A DNA stretch of 64,000 nucleotides from CBDEGU01 sp965238045 (GCA_965238045.1 CBDEGU010000009.1:248001-312000), one strand, 5' to 3'. Shown: positions 1 to 8,654, counted from the first letter of the stretch. The notes: generated by a model from the letters alone, not told the origin. Program-made: numbers and translations.

Positions 1-917
1 AGCACGCGGGGGTAGGACCAAGTGGATTCGTACTTCGTCATCGTGACGAAGTGCAGACCGTTGGGCGCATCGGCGCGCGCGGGCCTCTCGAGTAGCGGAT
101 CGTTCAGAGCCCGGGTTAGCTGCCGCGCGCGGTCGGCGCGATAATTGAAAAAGATGACAGCGTCGTGATCCTCAATCCTGGCGAGAGGGTCTCGGTCATC
201 GCCGGTAAAGACGACCGGCTCGACAAACTCGTCGGTCACGCCGGCCGCATAGGAAGACTGGAGCGCTTGCACGGGATCGGAGGCCTTCGGCCCCTCGGCG
301 AGCACCATCGCCCGAAACGCCTTCTCGATCCGTTCCCAGCGCTGGTCACGATCCATGGCATAGTAGCGCCCGGTGAGGCTGGCGATACGTCCGACGCCGA
401 GTTCGCGCATTTTGGCCAGGAGGTCGCCGACATAACCGGCGCCACTTTCCGGAGGTTTGTCACGACCATCGGTGATGACGTGAACAAACACCTCCCTGAC
501 GCCCTCGCGTTTGGCCATCTCTAGAAGGGCGTAAAGGTGGCGGGTGTGAGCATGAACGCCGCCCGGGCTCAGCAGTCCCATCAAATGCAACCTGCGCGAG
601 CGGGCGTGCGCCATGGCTTGCTTGAGCACTGGGCTGGAAAAGATCGCGCCGCTGACAACGAGGTCGTCGATGCGGGTTACGTCCATCTGAATGATGCGGC
701 CGGAGCCGATGTTGAGATGGCCGACTTCGCTATTGCCCATTTGCCCTTCGGGCAGGCCGACGAAGGGACCGTCGGTGCGAATCAGAGTATGAGGGCAGCT
801 CTGCCAGAGACGGTCGACATTCGGCGTCCGAGCCATGGCGACGGCATTGTATGCGGGGCTGGGGTTCGAGCCCCAGCCATCCATAATGGTGAGAACAAAG
901 GGTTTGGGTCGCTGCAT
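1..917 (-). CDS. gpmI: 2,3-bisphosphoglycerate-independent phosphoglycerate mutase, 5' part (runs off window)
   Basis: Interconverts 3- and 2-phosphoglycerate in glycolysis/gluconeogenesis, in the cytoplasm, with two Mn ions. About 305 of the usual ~510 residues lie in the window; the 3' end is cut by the window edge, so there is no stop codon. The ATG at 915-917 gives the family start MQRPKPFVLTIMDGWG, with metal-ligand Asp13. GNSEVGH follows at about residues 61-67, with the phosphorylated Ser63, and the transferase insert contains VITDGRDKPP. No frame disruption is visible. The 5' flank carries two sets of short tandem repeats (978-1009 and 1085-1110) that could be regulatory. The family call is secure. 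Confidence 0.95.
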   Translation of the reverse strand, partial: MQRPKPFVLTIMDGWGSNPSPAYNAVAMARTPNVDRLWQSCPHTLIRTDGPFVGLPEGQMGNSEVGHLNIGSGRIIQMDVTRIDDLVVSGAIFSSPVLKQAMAHARSRRLHLMGLLSPGGVHAHTRHLYALLEMAKREGVREVFVHVITDGRDKPPESGAGYVGDLLAKMRELGVGRIASLTGRYYAMDRDQRWERIEKAFRAMVLAEGPKASDPVQALQSSYAAGVTDEFVEPVVFTGDDRDPLARIEDHDAVIFFNYRADRARQLTRALNDPLLERPARADAPNGLHFVTMTKYESTWSYPRV

Positions 918-977
918 GAATAAGAAAGTTTGCCGTGCCGGGCCGGCGGAGGAAATGACGAATTCCGATCCATCTAT

Positions 978-1009
978 ATCAACGAATGTGGAGATCAACG
1001 AATGTGGAG
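978..1009. repeat. Perfect 16-bp tandem repeat, two copies
   Basis: The unit ATCAACGAATGTGGAG occurs at 978-993 and again at 994-1009 without mismatch, 61 bp upstream of the gpmI start. It could be a regulatory direct repeat or a recent slippage duplication. Confidence 0.7.
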
Positions 1010-1084
1010 CATCGAAGCGTCTGGCCAGGACCCCTAGTTCGGAACACTGGTCGTGAAGTGACCGGCGGCCGGGCAGTTATCTCG

Positions 1085-1120
1085 ACTAGTGATCCCAACT
1101 AGTTATCCCAGCCCTGGGAT
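1085..1120. repeat. 13-bp tandem repeat running into a palindrome
   Basis: ACTAGTGATCCCA (1085-1097) is followed directly by ACTAGTTATCCCA (1098-1110), one mismatch. The end of the second copy forms the left arm of the palindrome ATCCCAGCCCTGGGAT (1105-1120). The position about 170 bp upstream of gpmI fits an operator or leader hairpin; function is inferred only. Confidence 0.5.
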
Positions 1121-1243
1121 GGTCTGCTTTGCTGCGGGGAAAATGAGTTCTCTTGCGGACAACCGCGGCCTCGACGGCAGTTGTTTTGCTCCCTACGAGT
1201 ACGATAGCACGCAGGAGCAAAAGCGCCATGAGGGCACTGGCTG

Positions 1244-1705
1244 CTAGCCGCTGACGAGTTCCAACAGCCGTCCCCGGCAGGCCTGAAGTTTTCTGTCAAA
1301 GAGGGGGACGACGCGGGAGAGCAGTTCCAGATGAAGGGCCGGATCGTGCCTGCAAATATCTTCCAGCCTGGAGATATCGATGTCGAAAGCGCGCACCGGT
1401 TCTTCCACACGGGCATCGAAGCGCCTAGTGGTGGGCCCCGGCGACCAGCACCACCCCAGAGCGTCGCCCGCCTCCACGCTTTCGACCGGGGCGAACCCCT
1501 GGCCGGGAAGCAAGACTCCCAGCGTCACCCGGCCGGATCGCAGCAGGTAGAATCTGGCGGACGTGTCACCCTGCCGCCAAAGATACGCGCCTGACTTGAA
1601 GCGCCGGCTCGTCGCGCATCCGCCGAGGGCAACGAGCAGATCGTCATTCATGCAATGGAGGAAGGGGTGCTGCTTAAGCAGCGCGGCCGATGGTCTGCTG
1701 GACAT
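1244..1705 (-). CDS. Stand-alone cyclic-nucleotide-binding (CRP-type sensor) domain protein
   Basis: A 153-residue protein made almost entirely of one cNMP-binding/CAP_ED-like beta roll: FKSGAYLWRQGD at about 35-46, LLRSGRVTLGVLLPG at about 54-68, and LGWCW at about 82-86. There is no helix-turn-helix, channel or kinase output, so it may act by protein-protein contact. The start ATG at 1703-1705 has a strong upstream GGGAGG. It resembles the protein at 7999-8505, which has LGWSC at the matching place, so the two are probable paralogues. The usual phosphate-cassette Arg is not obvious, so nucleotide binding is unproven. It lies just downstream of the ctaD remnant. Confidence 0.75.
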   Translation of the reverse strand: MSSRPSAALLKQHPFLHCMNDDLLVALGGCATSRRFKSGAYLWRQGDTSARFYLLRSGRVTLGVLLPGQGFAPVESVEAGDALGWCWSPGPTTRRFDARVEEPVRAFDIDISRLEDICRHDPALHLELLSRVVPLFDRKLQACRGRLLELVSG

Positions 1706-1784
1706 CTCAACACCTCCCCGGCAAGGCCGCCCTACGGCGAAAACATTTCCAAGACGACTAGCTCAATCGTTCGCCACTCAATTT

Positions 1785-2215
1785 CTAGCCAGCGGACGCG
1801 GGCGCCTCGGATGGATCATCCTGCATGACGAAGTCCCGCTCGGCGTCTGGAGGACTATATTCATACGCTCCGCGGCGGACGATTTTTTGTTCGCCTCCAA
1901 AGTTGTCGTGCGGCGGAGGGGAGGGAACGGTCCACTCAAGCGTGGTGGCGTCCCAGGGGTTATCCGCCGCCATCTTCCCCTGCCTCAAGCTCCAGAGAAA
2001 GTTAAACAGAAACAGCACTTGCCCCGCGGCGAGCATATAAGACGCGGCGGTGATGAATGTATGCATGGGATCAATGGGCTGCAAAAAATCGAAGTTCCCG
2101 GTGTCGGGGTAGCGTCTGGGATGACCGGCCAGACCCTGGATGTGCATGGTCACAAAGACCAGATAGCCGCCAATGTAGGTCAGCCAGAAGTGGACCTTGG
2201 CAAGCCATTCCGGTT
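1785..2215 (-). pseudogene. ctaD: Cytochrome c oxidase subunit I, C-terminal remnant
   Basis: Only the last ~140 residues of a ~550-residue haem-copper oxidase subunit I remain. They begin near LAKVHFWLTYIGGYLVF and continue through MHIQGLAGHPRRYPD, a final transmembrane helix (YMLAAGQVLFLFNFLW) and the tail NPWDATTLEWTVPSPPPH. All metal-ligand histidines of the catalytic core are missing. Upstream the reading frame soon hits a stop and the similarity ends abruptly at about 2200-2215. The N-terminal part of subunit II survives at 3985-4454 on the same strand, so this is the far edge of an oxidase operon whose middle was replaced. It cannot encode a working enzyme. Confidence 0.9.
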
Positions 2216-2386
2216 GACATGGCCGCGCAGTTCGGACGGGTCCACCTGTGCGTAGTAGACCAGATACGACTTACTCGTATCTTTGACGAAGTTCTTGCCT
2301 GCTCCATCGCCGTTCGTGCCCGAGGACGCAGGCATCGTGAACTCCTCGGGCGCTTCTTCGAATAGTGTCTTTAAGTGTTCTGCCAT
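2180..2386 (-). CDS. Small uncharacterised protein, probably truncated
   Basis: A 68-residue reading frame starting at the ATG 2384-2386, with GAGG nine bases upstream. It starts six bases after the stop of the GAF-like gene (2392), so the two are probably co-transcribed. The sequence is acidic then polar (MAEHLKTLFEEAPEEFT), with no membrane segment or known motif. Its last ~12 codons overlap the point where ctaD similarity begins, in another frame, so its natural C-terminus was probably lost at the junction. An in-frame TTG at 2393-2395 is an alternative start. Function unknown. Confidence 0.45.
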   Translation of the reverse strand: MAEHLKTLFEEAPEEFTMPASSGTNGDGAGKNFVKDTSKSYLVYYAQVDPSELRGHVNRNGLPRSTSG

Positions 2387-2391
2387 AGCCT

Positions 2392-3204
2392 TCAACCTCT
2401 TAGGTCTGTTGCGTCCGCCTCTTTGAACGACATCAGTGCGTTACCGACGGTGCCCAGAACTAGCTTCATTCGATTCCAATCGATTATGACCTCAGCCCCC
2501 TGTGACTCAAACGACAGTGCTCCGTCTGGCTTCTTGACGAGCGCCGGTTTGAGTTCCAAGTTCAGCACACCCAGGAGCTTGTTACTCTCGGTCAGATACG
2601 CGTACGAGAGCATAGTCCGCACCTCCATTGTGTAGTCGCTGACAGCCTTTGCTTCATCCTCAGTCATGTCGTGGTCGGTTACCAAATAGTGTTCCATCCC
2701 AAGACGATCTTGGAATTTTGGTAGGGCAGTCAGGCGTACCTGCCGACCACCCTCGGCCCAAGCTTGGCCCACAATGCCGTGCCCCTTGGGCAGACGAAGT
2801 CGCGACCTATTTGCTTCTCGCAAAGCGTCGGTCCCGGCCTTTTCGTATCGGTACCATGCCACGACATAGCCTGAGCTGGGAAATGGTTGTCGCCATAGGG
2901 TAAAGCGCAGCCGGGAATTCCCGCCGAAGATCTGCTCATTAAGCATCGCAAACAATCCCCAGATGACCTCGGCTCGAACTTGTTCTCGTTCGTCGGACCG
3001 ACGCGAATTCAGGACATGGAGCCTGCCAAGGATAAGGAGTAGTAGAAGACCTACTACGATCGAGAAAGTGAGGTATCGCCCAGTTCCAAGCACCGCGAGC
3101 ACAGCCGCGAACAGGGATGCAGCGAGGCTTAGTAAACCGTGCTGACCAATGCGACGATGCCACACAGGTACAGTTCGAGTGTGCGGCCATCCTGGCAAAC
3201 CCAT
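2392..3204 (-). CDS. Two-helix membrane protein with a GAF-like domain
   Basis: A 270-residue protein. Two adjacent hydrophobic segments lie at about 25-42 and 46-63. A cytoplasmic region follows whose pattern resembles a GAF sensor domain: GHGIVGQAWAEG at about 143-154, then a long linker helix and NKLLGVLNLE near 208-217. The ATG at 3202-3204 has GGAGGAGG upstream. The gene sits inside the disrupted cytochrome oxidase locus and its base composition looks lower in GC than the flanks by eye, which fits acquisition by transfer. The partner is the small gene at 2180-2386. Sensor or defence roles are possible, but nothing in the sequence settles this. Confidence 0.6.
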   Translation of the reverse strand: MGLPGWPHTRTVPVWHRRIGQHGLLSLAASLFAAVLAVLGTGRYLTFSIVVGLLLLLILGRLHVLNSRRSDEREQVRAEVIWGLFAMLNEQIFGGNSRLRFTLWRQPFPSSGYVVAWYRYEKAGTDALREANRSRLRLPKGHGIVGQAWAEGGRQVRLTALPKFQDRLGMEHYLVTDHDMTEDEAKAVSDYTMEVRTMLSYAYLTESNKLLGVLNLELKPALVKKPDGALSFESQGAEVIIDWNRMKLVLGTVGNALMSFKEADATDLRG

Positions 3205-3760
3205 ATTCGGCAGCCTCCTCCAAGCAACTTAATAGGCAGGGTATTAGAGCAAAGTGCTCAATCATAACACGCCTGTCAACAGACCTGCTCAAGACGCGAC
3301 CGCCCAAGCCAGCGCCGGTCGAAGACCAGCTTCCAAAACATTCTCGCATATCTTTGTTTTGATTCGCTACCACAGATCTTTTTAATCTCTTTCTCCCCTC
3401 GGCCATTCTACCGTCCGTCCTCGTGTCTATGGCCGATCAATACCGAATACGCACTAGGGTTCCATCTAGTTTCAGCTGCGGTCCCAAACACCCTTTTCCC
3501 GATAGACATTGCCGACTTTCATCAAAGTAGCAGAATCGTCAAGAGATATCAACCTTGGCCAGGGCCTGCACTCCGTCGTTCACAAAGACGTCGGGCGAGC
3601 CTGTGTCTTAGCGCACCGGCCTACCAACTCTGAGACTCAATCGGCTGATCCGCCAACCAATTTCACAGCGTCGGCCCGCCCATGGTCAAAACAGGTGCGA
3701 GTGGTTTGCAGAGGATGTCCGAAGTTCCGTTGAAACAAGCGGCTCCCCGGAACCTGTAGT
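3205..3760. other. Non-coding part of the inserted segment
   Basis: About 550 bases between the GAF-like gene and the transposase remnant. Short open frames exist on both strands but none has a convincing start, composition or similarity. The terminal repeat of the IS256-type element would be expected somewhere near 3700-3760, but no partner end is left to confirm it. Confidence 0.4.
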
Positions 3761-3992
3761 TTACGCCGCTTGGGCCTGAGCCGGTGGCGGCGTCGAGAGC
3801 CTGGCGAGCTGGTCGAGCAGCTTGGGCAAGTGCCGGTAGCCCTTGACCCGCCGGAAGTTTTTCTCCGCCAACCACAGACCCGCGCCGACCCAGCGCTCGC
3901 GATGATCGCCTCCCCGCCAGCGCCTCACCCGCCCACAGACTCGATCCACCACCGAGAAGGCCGACTCGATCGGATTCGTCGACGCCCAGGGG
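3761..3992 (-). mobile_element. IS256-family transposase, C-terminal remnant
   Basis: The minus-strand frame ending at 3761 reads STNPIESAFSVVDRVCGRV near its start and then WLAEKNFRRVKGYRHLPKLLDQL. This is the typical C-terminal end of an IS256/Mutator transposase: the TNPIES block, then a Trp/Arg helix and the LP..L tail. Only ~75 residues of ~400 remain, without the DDE catalytic residues before TNPIES. It is joined at about 3985-3995 to the truncated coxB frame, so this copy was cut at its 5' side when the oxidase genes were lost. Confidence 0.85.
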
Positions 3993-4454
3993 ATTGATCG
4001 CGTCGTCGACCAAGTCACGCTTGACGCGTCCGAACCGGCCGTCGGGACCTTTGTAACGACTCGTCCAGACAAACTGCTGCCCGACGACCTCGATCTGCAG
4101 AACGTCTGGAGGACTGTCGGTTAAGTGCAGTTTGGCCCACAGGCTTTCCGATCCCACGGCGAGCCCGAGATCCAGCAACGCCATGACAATGACGATGGCC
4201 CATACCCACTTGATATTGCCGTGCCAATACGATGCCGGTCGGCGGCCGCCCCGAAAACGCACGACGATGTAGCTCAAGATCAGATGCAGCAAGACAAAGA
4301 AGAAACCTGTCAGCAGGAGCGTAAGCAGAAACTGATCGTCATAGTCCCTGGCCATGGCGCTCGCCGCGAGCGGAAACCATCCGTAGAGACCGCTCATCGC
4401 GAATGCGATCGCGATCACCGCAAAAATAAAGAGCAGACCCAAAACCCATGCCAT
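3985..4454 (-). pseudogene. coxB: Cytochrome c oxidase subunit II, N-terminal remnant
   Basis: From the ATG at 4452-4454 (GAGG upstream) the frame reads MAWVLGLLFIFAVIAIAFAM, then further membrane segments near 45-70 and 85-105, then the start of the cupredoxin domain (VLQIEVVGQQFVWTSRY, GPDGRFGRV). Similarity stops after NPLGVD at about 3985-3995, where the sequence passes into an IS256 transposase tail. The CuA ligands, which should lie ~100 residues further on, are absent. Read on, the frame continues to 3663 as unrelated sequence. Together with the ctaD remnant it marks a broken coxB-ctaD operon. Confidence 0.9.
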
Positions 4455-4786
4455 TCCGGTTGTCCTCGACTGTGTGAGAGTAGGCGCCCTGGCACGAACA
4501 CGGTTATCGCAACAAGACCGCACTTCACCAGATTAGTTGCTTGAAAGCACTTGGACTGTCATTCGTGGGAGGACGGTTTGCGGCGGCGCAAGCGCCACGG
4601 GAGAGGAGCGCGTTGCGTGATCTCACCCATTTCACCCAGTCTTGGGTGGAACTAGGCTCTCGGGTGCGGCCGGGCTGCTGGATGTGGCCGGACGGGGCCG
4701 CCGCAAACGACCCGCGTTGTCGCCCCTGCCGGGACGGGCGCGAGGAGGTCGTGGAGTCGGCGGTTGCTGATGTGGCGCGGAAGAAC
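4455..4786. other. Intergenic region between regulator pseudogene and coxB remnant
   Basis: No gene recognised. It contains a hairpin CACCCA-GTCT-TGGGTG at 4633-4648, about 140 bases downstream of the regulator stop, which could end transcription but has no T-run. The oxidase promoter should have been here. Confidence 0.4.
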
Positions 4787-6568
4787 TCACTTAAGGTGGA
4801 ATTTCTTGATGCGGTAACGCAAGGTGTCACGGCTGATGCCGAGACGCCGCGCCGCGCGGGACTGATTGCCGCCGCACTCATTGAGCGCTTCGACGAGCAT
4901 CGACTTTTCTACATCTTCAAGGGATCTGTGCTCGTGCTGGGACGATTCCACCAGGGCCCCGGGAGGCAGCGGGAACTCACCGCCCTTGCCGGGAAGAGCG
5001 TCGCCAATTCCCAGGCTGGCGACGTTCAATAAGGGTCCGTCTTCGAGGACCATCGCCCTTTCAATGGAGTTTCGCAGCTCGCGAACATTACCTCGCCAAT
5101 TAGAAGAGAGCAGAAGCGCGGTCGCCTCGGGGGAGAGTCCGCGAATCTCTAGCTCGAACTTCTTGTTGTAGAGCTGGATGAAATGGCTGGCTAGCGGAAG
5201 AATATCATCCCTGTGCTCGCGCAGCGGCGGCACGGTGATCTCAATGACATTGAGCCTGTAGAAGAGATCCTCCCGGAACTCCTTGTTGCGAACGGCCTCG
5301 CCCAGATTCTTGTTCGTGGCGGCGATCACGCGAATATCGACATGAATGTCCTTCACGCCGCCCAGACGGCGAAAGGCCTGTTCCTCGAGTACGCGCAACA
5401 GTTTGGTCTGCAGATGCATCTGCAGTTCGCCGATCTCGTCAAGAAAGATAGTGCCTCCATGAGCCAGCTCGAGGACTCCTTTCTTCTGGGCCCGGGCGTC
5501 GGTAAAGGCGCCTTTCTCGTAACCAAATAATTCGCTCTCCAGCAGCGTTTCCGGAATCGCGGCGCAGTTGATGGAGACAAACGGCTCGGCCGCCCGTTTG
5601 CCGGCCTGGTGCAGCAGGCGCGCCACAATGTCCTTGCCCGTTCCGCTTTCCCCCTGAATCAGAACCGAGGAAACGCCGCTTGCCGCGATGCGGCGGGTGA
5701 AGCGGATGACCTCGCGCATCTTCGCGGATGCGGCGATGATCGTCACTTCCCCGGCTTGCGGGCTAGGAACGCTCTCCTTAGGGGAAGGGGCGGGCTTGGT
5801 CTCCAGAGCATCGGAACGCACGTCTCCGAAAACGACAACGGCTCCGGAAACTCTTCCGTAGTGATCTCGCATCGGAGCCACCGAACCCCCGAGAGGTCTT
5901 TCCATTCCATTGCGGGCCATCAGCAGCGCGGCCGCCGGAAGGTCTTCGAGAACACCTTCTCTCAGAGCGCGGTGGCCGACATTCTCAAGCAGCGCACGAT
6001 CGGATTGCTGGAGAACGCGGAAAATTTCCGCCAGATCCCGCTTCAGGACATCTCTCTGTTTCCAGCCCGTCCACTCCTCGGCCATCGCATTCATGTAGGT
6101 GATGCGGCCCATGCCATCCATGGAGATAACCCCTTCGCCCATGGCACGGAGCGTTTCCGAAAGCCGCTGCTCACGCTCCTTGACCCCCGCATCGGCCTTG
6201 CTCTTGTGGAGAGCCATCTCGATGCCGGCCCGCAACTCGGCCTCCTGAAACGGCTTGACGACCTAACCGAGCGGTTCGGCCAGTTTCGCTCTCGCGAGAG
6301 TTTCCGAGTCGGCGTGGGCGGTAAGGTAAATCACGGGAATATCGAAACGGCGGCGAATCTCTCTGGCGGCCTCAACGCCGTCCATGTCGCCCTTGATGCG
6401 GATATCCATCAAGATCAAGTCTGGACGAGTCTCCTCGGCCTTTTTGACGGCTTCGTCGCCGCTCGAGACGATGCCGCTCACCGAATAGCCGAGATGGCGG
6501 AGAATGTCGTCGATGTCGGCCGCGGTGATTTGCTCGTCTTCGACGATCAGGATGCGCTCTTTTGCCAT
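4787..6568 (-). pseudogene. Sigma-54-dependent response regulator (REC-PAS-AAA+-Fis HTH) with in-frame stop
   Basis: A 593-codon gene interrupted by an amber codon. Receiver: ILIVEDE at the start, phospho-acceptor in LILMDIR, LTAHAD. At codon 102 (6263-6265) TAG replaces what should be Tyr in the LGY-VVKPF motif. The frame then continues intact: PAS domain, Walker A GESGTGKD near codon 307, the sigma-54 contact loop as GAFTDA (canonical GAFTGA), Walker B FLDEIGE, and a C-terminal Fis-type HTH (NQSRAARRLGISRDTLRYRIKK). The start ATG 6566-6568 lies four bases after the kinase stop, so they were an operon. An internal start could still yield a receiver-less activator from 6235. A second reading is sequence error. 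Confidence 0.85.
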
Positions 6569-6572
6569 TCCG

Positions 6573-7639
6573 CTAACCCTTGTCGTCGGACTCAGGGACA
6601 AATGTAATCACGATGTTCGTGCCCTTGGAGCGGTCGATCTCGACCTCTCCTCCGAGCTGACGTACCAACAATCTTACCAGCCGCAAGCCGAGCGTCTGGG
6701 TATTCCAAAAGCCGACCTTCTCGGGAAGGCCGCGGCCGGTGTCGCTGACGCGCAGCGCGATCCTCTTTCCTGAGCCCCGGTGCAACTCGATTCGAATCGT
6801 GCCGTCGCGGCCCTCGGGGAAGGCGTACTTCAATGCGTTCGAGACGAGTTCGTTGACGATCAGCCCGCAAGGAACCGCGACGTCCACGCTCAGTTTGACG
6901 TTTTCGATATCCGTCCGCAGTTTGATGCGGCTCGAACTGACCTGGTAGGACCGAAACAAGTGAGCGGCGAGCTGGCTGATGTATTCCGAAAAATTAATCT
7001 CCGAGAGGTTTTCGCGTCATAGAGATGTTCGTGAATGAGCGCCATGGAATGAACGCGATTCTGGCTCTCCCGGAATTTCTGCCGGGTTGGCTCGTCCTCG
7101 ACGCCGCGCGATTGCAGGCTGAGGAGACTGGATACGACCTGAAGATTATTCTTGACGCGGTGGTGAATCTCCTTGAGCAGAACTTCCTTCTCGCGCAGCG
7201 ACGAGCGGATCTTAGCTTCGGCCCGCCGCCGTTCGGTGATGTCGCGAAGAATCACCGTATAGATCATCTGCCCTTCCAGCTTCACCTTCGAGATGCAAGC
7301 CTCGGCGGGAAACTCGGTCCCGTCGCTGCGGCGTCCGGAAATCTCATCGCGTTCGGCCATCCGCCGGGCCGGAGCCGCGACACGTCCGAAGTCGTCCAAC
7401 TGCTGTTTGTGCGATGATCGCCGCGCTTCGGGAAGAAGCATGCCCAGTGGCTACCCCAAGACATCGCCGGCTTTGTAACCGAAAATGTGTTCTGCTCCCT
7501 TGTTGAACAGGACAATGGTCTGCGTCTGGTCGACGGAAACGATCGCATCGTCGGCGATGTCGAGGATCTGCGCGACGTGACTGCCGGTCAGGAGGAAATC
7601 TTGCGGCGACTTCTTCTGTTTGGATCGGGGCCTGGACAT
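6573..7639 (-). pseudogene. PAS-HisKA_2 histidine kinase with amber codon and frameshift
   Basis: Cognate kinase of the downstream regulator. The PAS domain starts normally (ILDIADDAIVSVDQ) and is stopped at 7451-7453 by TAG in GDVLG-*-PLGMLLPE, where Gln is usual in such proteins (CAG to TAG). The frame continues: DITERRRAEAKI, the H-box LKEIHHRVKNNLQVVSSLL, and then a missing base near 7010-7016 (HLYDA/ENLSEINFSEYI) shifts the frame. The ATPase part follows: NELVSNALKYAFPEG, SDTGRGLP, TLGLRLVRLLVRQL. The total of 1067 bases is one short of 356 codons, matching a 1-bp deletion. As written it cannot make a working kinase. Confidence 0.85.
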
Positions 7640-7998
7640 GTTTGCCGGACTATGTTCGCTGGACAGGGCCGGGAGCGATGCCCGGTTGGCGGGCGGGAGG
7701 AAGGCTCACTGGAGCATCCCCGGTTCGCGTTCCCCGCATCCTGCGCGCCGTGTGGTTGAGATTAGCACTTCACCGGCCAGGGTTTCTCGCGGCGGACTGA
7801 TGGGTTGCCGTCCTGGAATCATGTTTCATCCGCCGCTCGCGGGCCACATGTTTTTCCCGCCAACTGTGCCAAGACCCCACGGTGGGGCATATGACACAGT
7901 TTGGATGGATCCTGGGGGAAGACCTTTGCCGCCAAGAGCGCGCTCTCTGGCGAATGGGGCTTGACGTGCAAGGCGCTTGATGGTCGAGCTTGTCTGGC
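7640..7998. other. Divergent intergenic region between kinase and sensor-domain gene
   Basis: No gene. It lies between the divergent starts of the histidine kinase (minus) and the cNMP-domain gene (plus), so it should hold both promoters. The main feature is the large palindrome at 7862-7901. Confidence 0.5.
7862..7901. promoter_or_regulatory. 40-bp bipartite palindrome, possible operator
   Basis: Outer arms AACTGTG (7862-7868) and CACAGTT (7895-7901) flank inner arms CCCCAC and GTGGGG around one central base. The spacers between the arms are six and seven bases. It sits about 100 bp upstream of the cNMP-domain gene and 220 bp upstream of the kinase. A dimeric or tetrameric regulator site or a strong leader hairpin are both possible. 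Confidence 0.45.
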
Positions 7999-8505
7999 AT
8001 GAAGGTCGAACACATCTGGAACAGCGGCGGAGACGGTGCCGCTCGCCCCCCCGAAGGCACTTTGGAGGCGCACCCGTTTACACGCGACCTTGAAGCGCGG
8101 CATATCGAGCGGATCCGGAAGTGTGCGCGGAGCCGGCATTTCGAGCCCGGCCAGTTCCTTGAACGTCAGGGCAAACAGGCGGAGGAATTTTTCCTGATCC
8201 TCTCTGGCAGCGTCTCGCTTGAGATTTCGGTACCCAACCAGGGCGCCATCCAGCTCGACTCACTGCGAGGCGGCAATGTCTTGGGCTGGTCCTGCATTGT
8301 CTTGCCGCATGAACTTCGTTTCGATGCCAGGGCGATGACGCCAGTCAGTACGATCGCCCTTCGCGCGGAGGACCTCCGCGGGTTGTGCGAGCAAGACGCC
8401 GAGCTAGGCTACGAATTGCTGAAGCGATTCACCGCCGTGATCGGGAGCAGGCTGGACGCCACACGCACCAAGTTGCTCGAGTCGTACGCCGCCGATCTGG
8501 TGTAG
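7999..8505 (+). CDS. Stand-alone cyclic-nucleotide-binding domain protein
   Basis: A 168-residue protein built from one cNMP-binding-type beta roll: FEPGQFLERQGKQAEEFFLILSGSVSLEI, then GGNVLGWSC, and a closing helix (LLKRFTAVIGSRLDATRTKLLES). No DNA-binding or catalytic domain follows. It is most like the protein at 1244-1705 in length and in the LGW motif. The ATG at 7999 is preferred; a TTG at 7990 is in frame. It is divergent from the decayed kinase and convergent with the similar gene at 8655-9137. The nucleotide or other ligand is unknown. Confidence 0.75.
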   Translation: MKVEHIWNSGGDGAARPPEGTLEAHPFTRDLEARHIERIRKCARSRHFEPGQFLERQGKQAEEFFLILSGSVSLEISVPNQGAIQLDSLRGGNVLGWSCIVLPHELRFDARAMTPVSTIALRAEDLRGLCEQDAELGYELLKRFTAVIGSRLDATRTKLLESYAADLV

Positions 8506-8654
8506 CCCGCTTCGACCGGCGCGCCGCCTGGTCAGCGGTCAGCGGTCACCGCCGGCCCGCTCGTGACCCGTGGCGCCCCGCTCGCTAAGATCGTACCGTT
8601 TCCTTGTCCCGGGCGCCCGCGCAAGCAGAACCGTTCGCCGCCGACTGGCTTGCA

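Larger units (their letters stand above)
918..1243. other. Intergenic region upstream of gpmI
   Basis: No convincing gene. It lies downstream of the sensor-domain gene and upstream of gpmI, both on the minus strand, so it should carry the gpmI promoter. The recognisable content is two short tandem repeats and a palindrome, listed separately. Confidence 0.5.

Noticed and set aside
3509..3733. 74-codon plus-strand frame in the inserted segment
   Set aside because: No ribosome-binding site, no motif, and it runs into the transposase remnant.
4485..4520. Sigma-54 promoter near CTGGCACGAACACGG upstream of coxB
   Set aside because: The GG and GC elements are not at the required spacing.
5609..6607. 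Plus-strand open frame of 332 codons
   Set aside because: Antisense shadow of the sigma-54 regulator; the long frame reflects high GC codon bias.
6263..7453. UAG recoded as a sense codon, since four of five in-frame stops are TAG
   Set aside because: TAG is the normal terminator of intact genes here, such as 8505, 15969 and 24933, and the expected residues at the internal TAGs differ (Tyr, Gln, Trp).
8530..8550. GGTCAGC repeated about three times between convergent genes
   Set aside because: Too short and imperfect to claim function; it lies between two gene ends.
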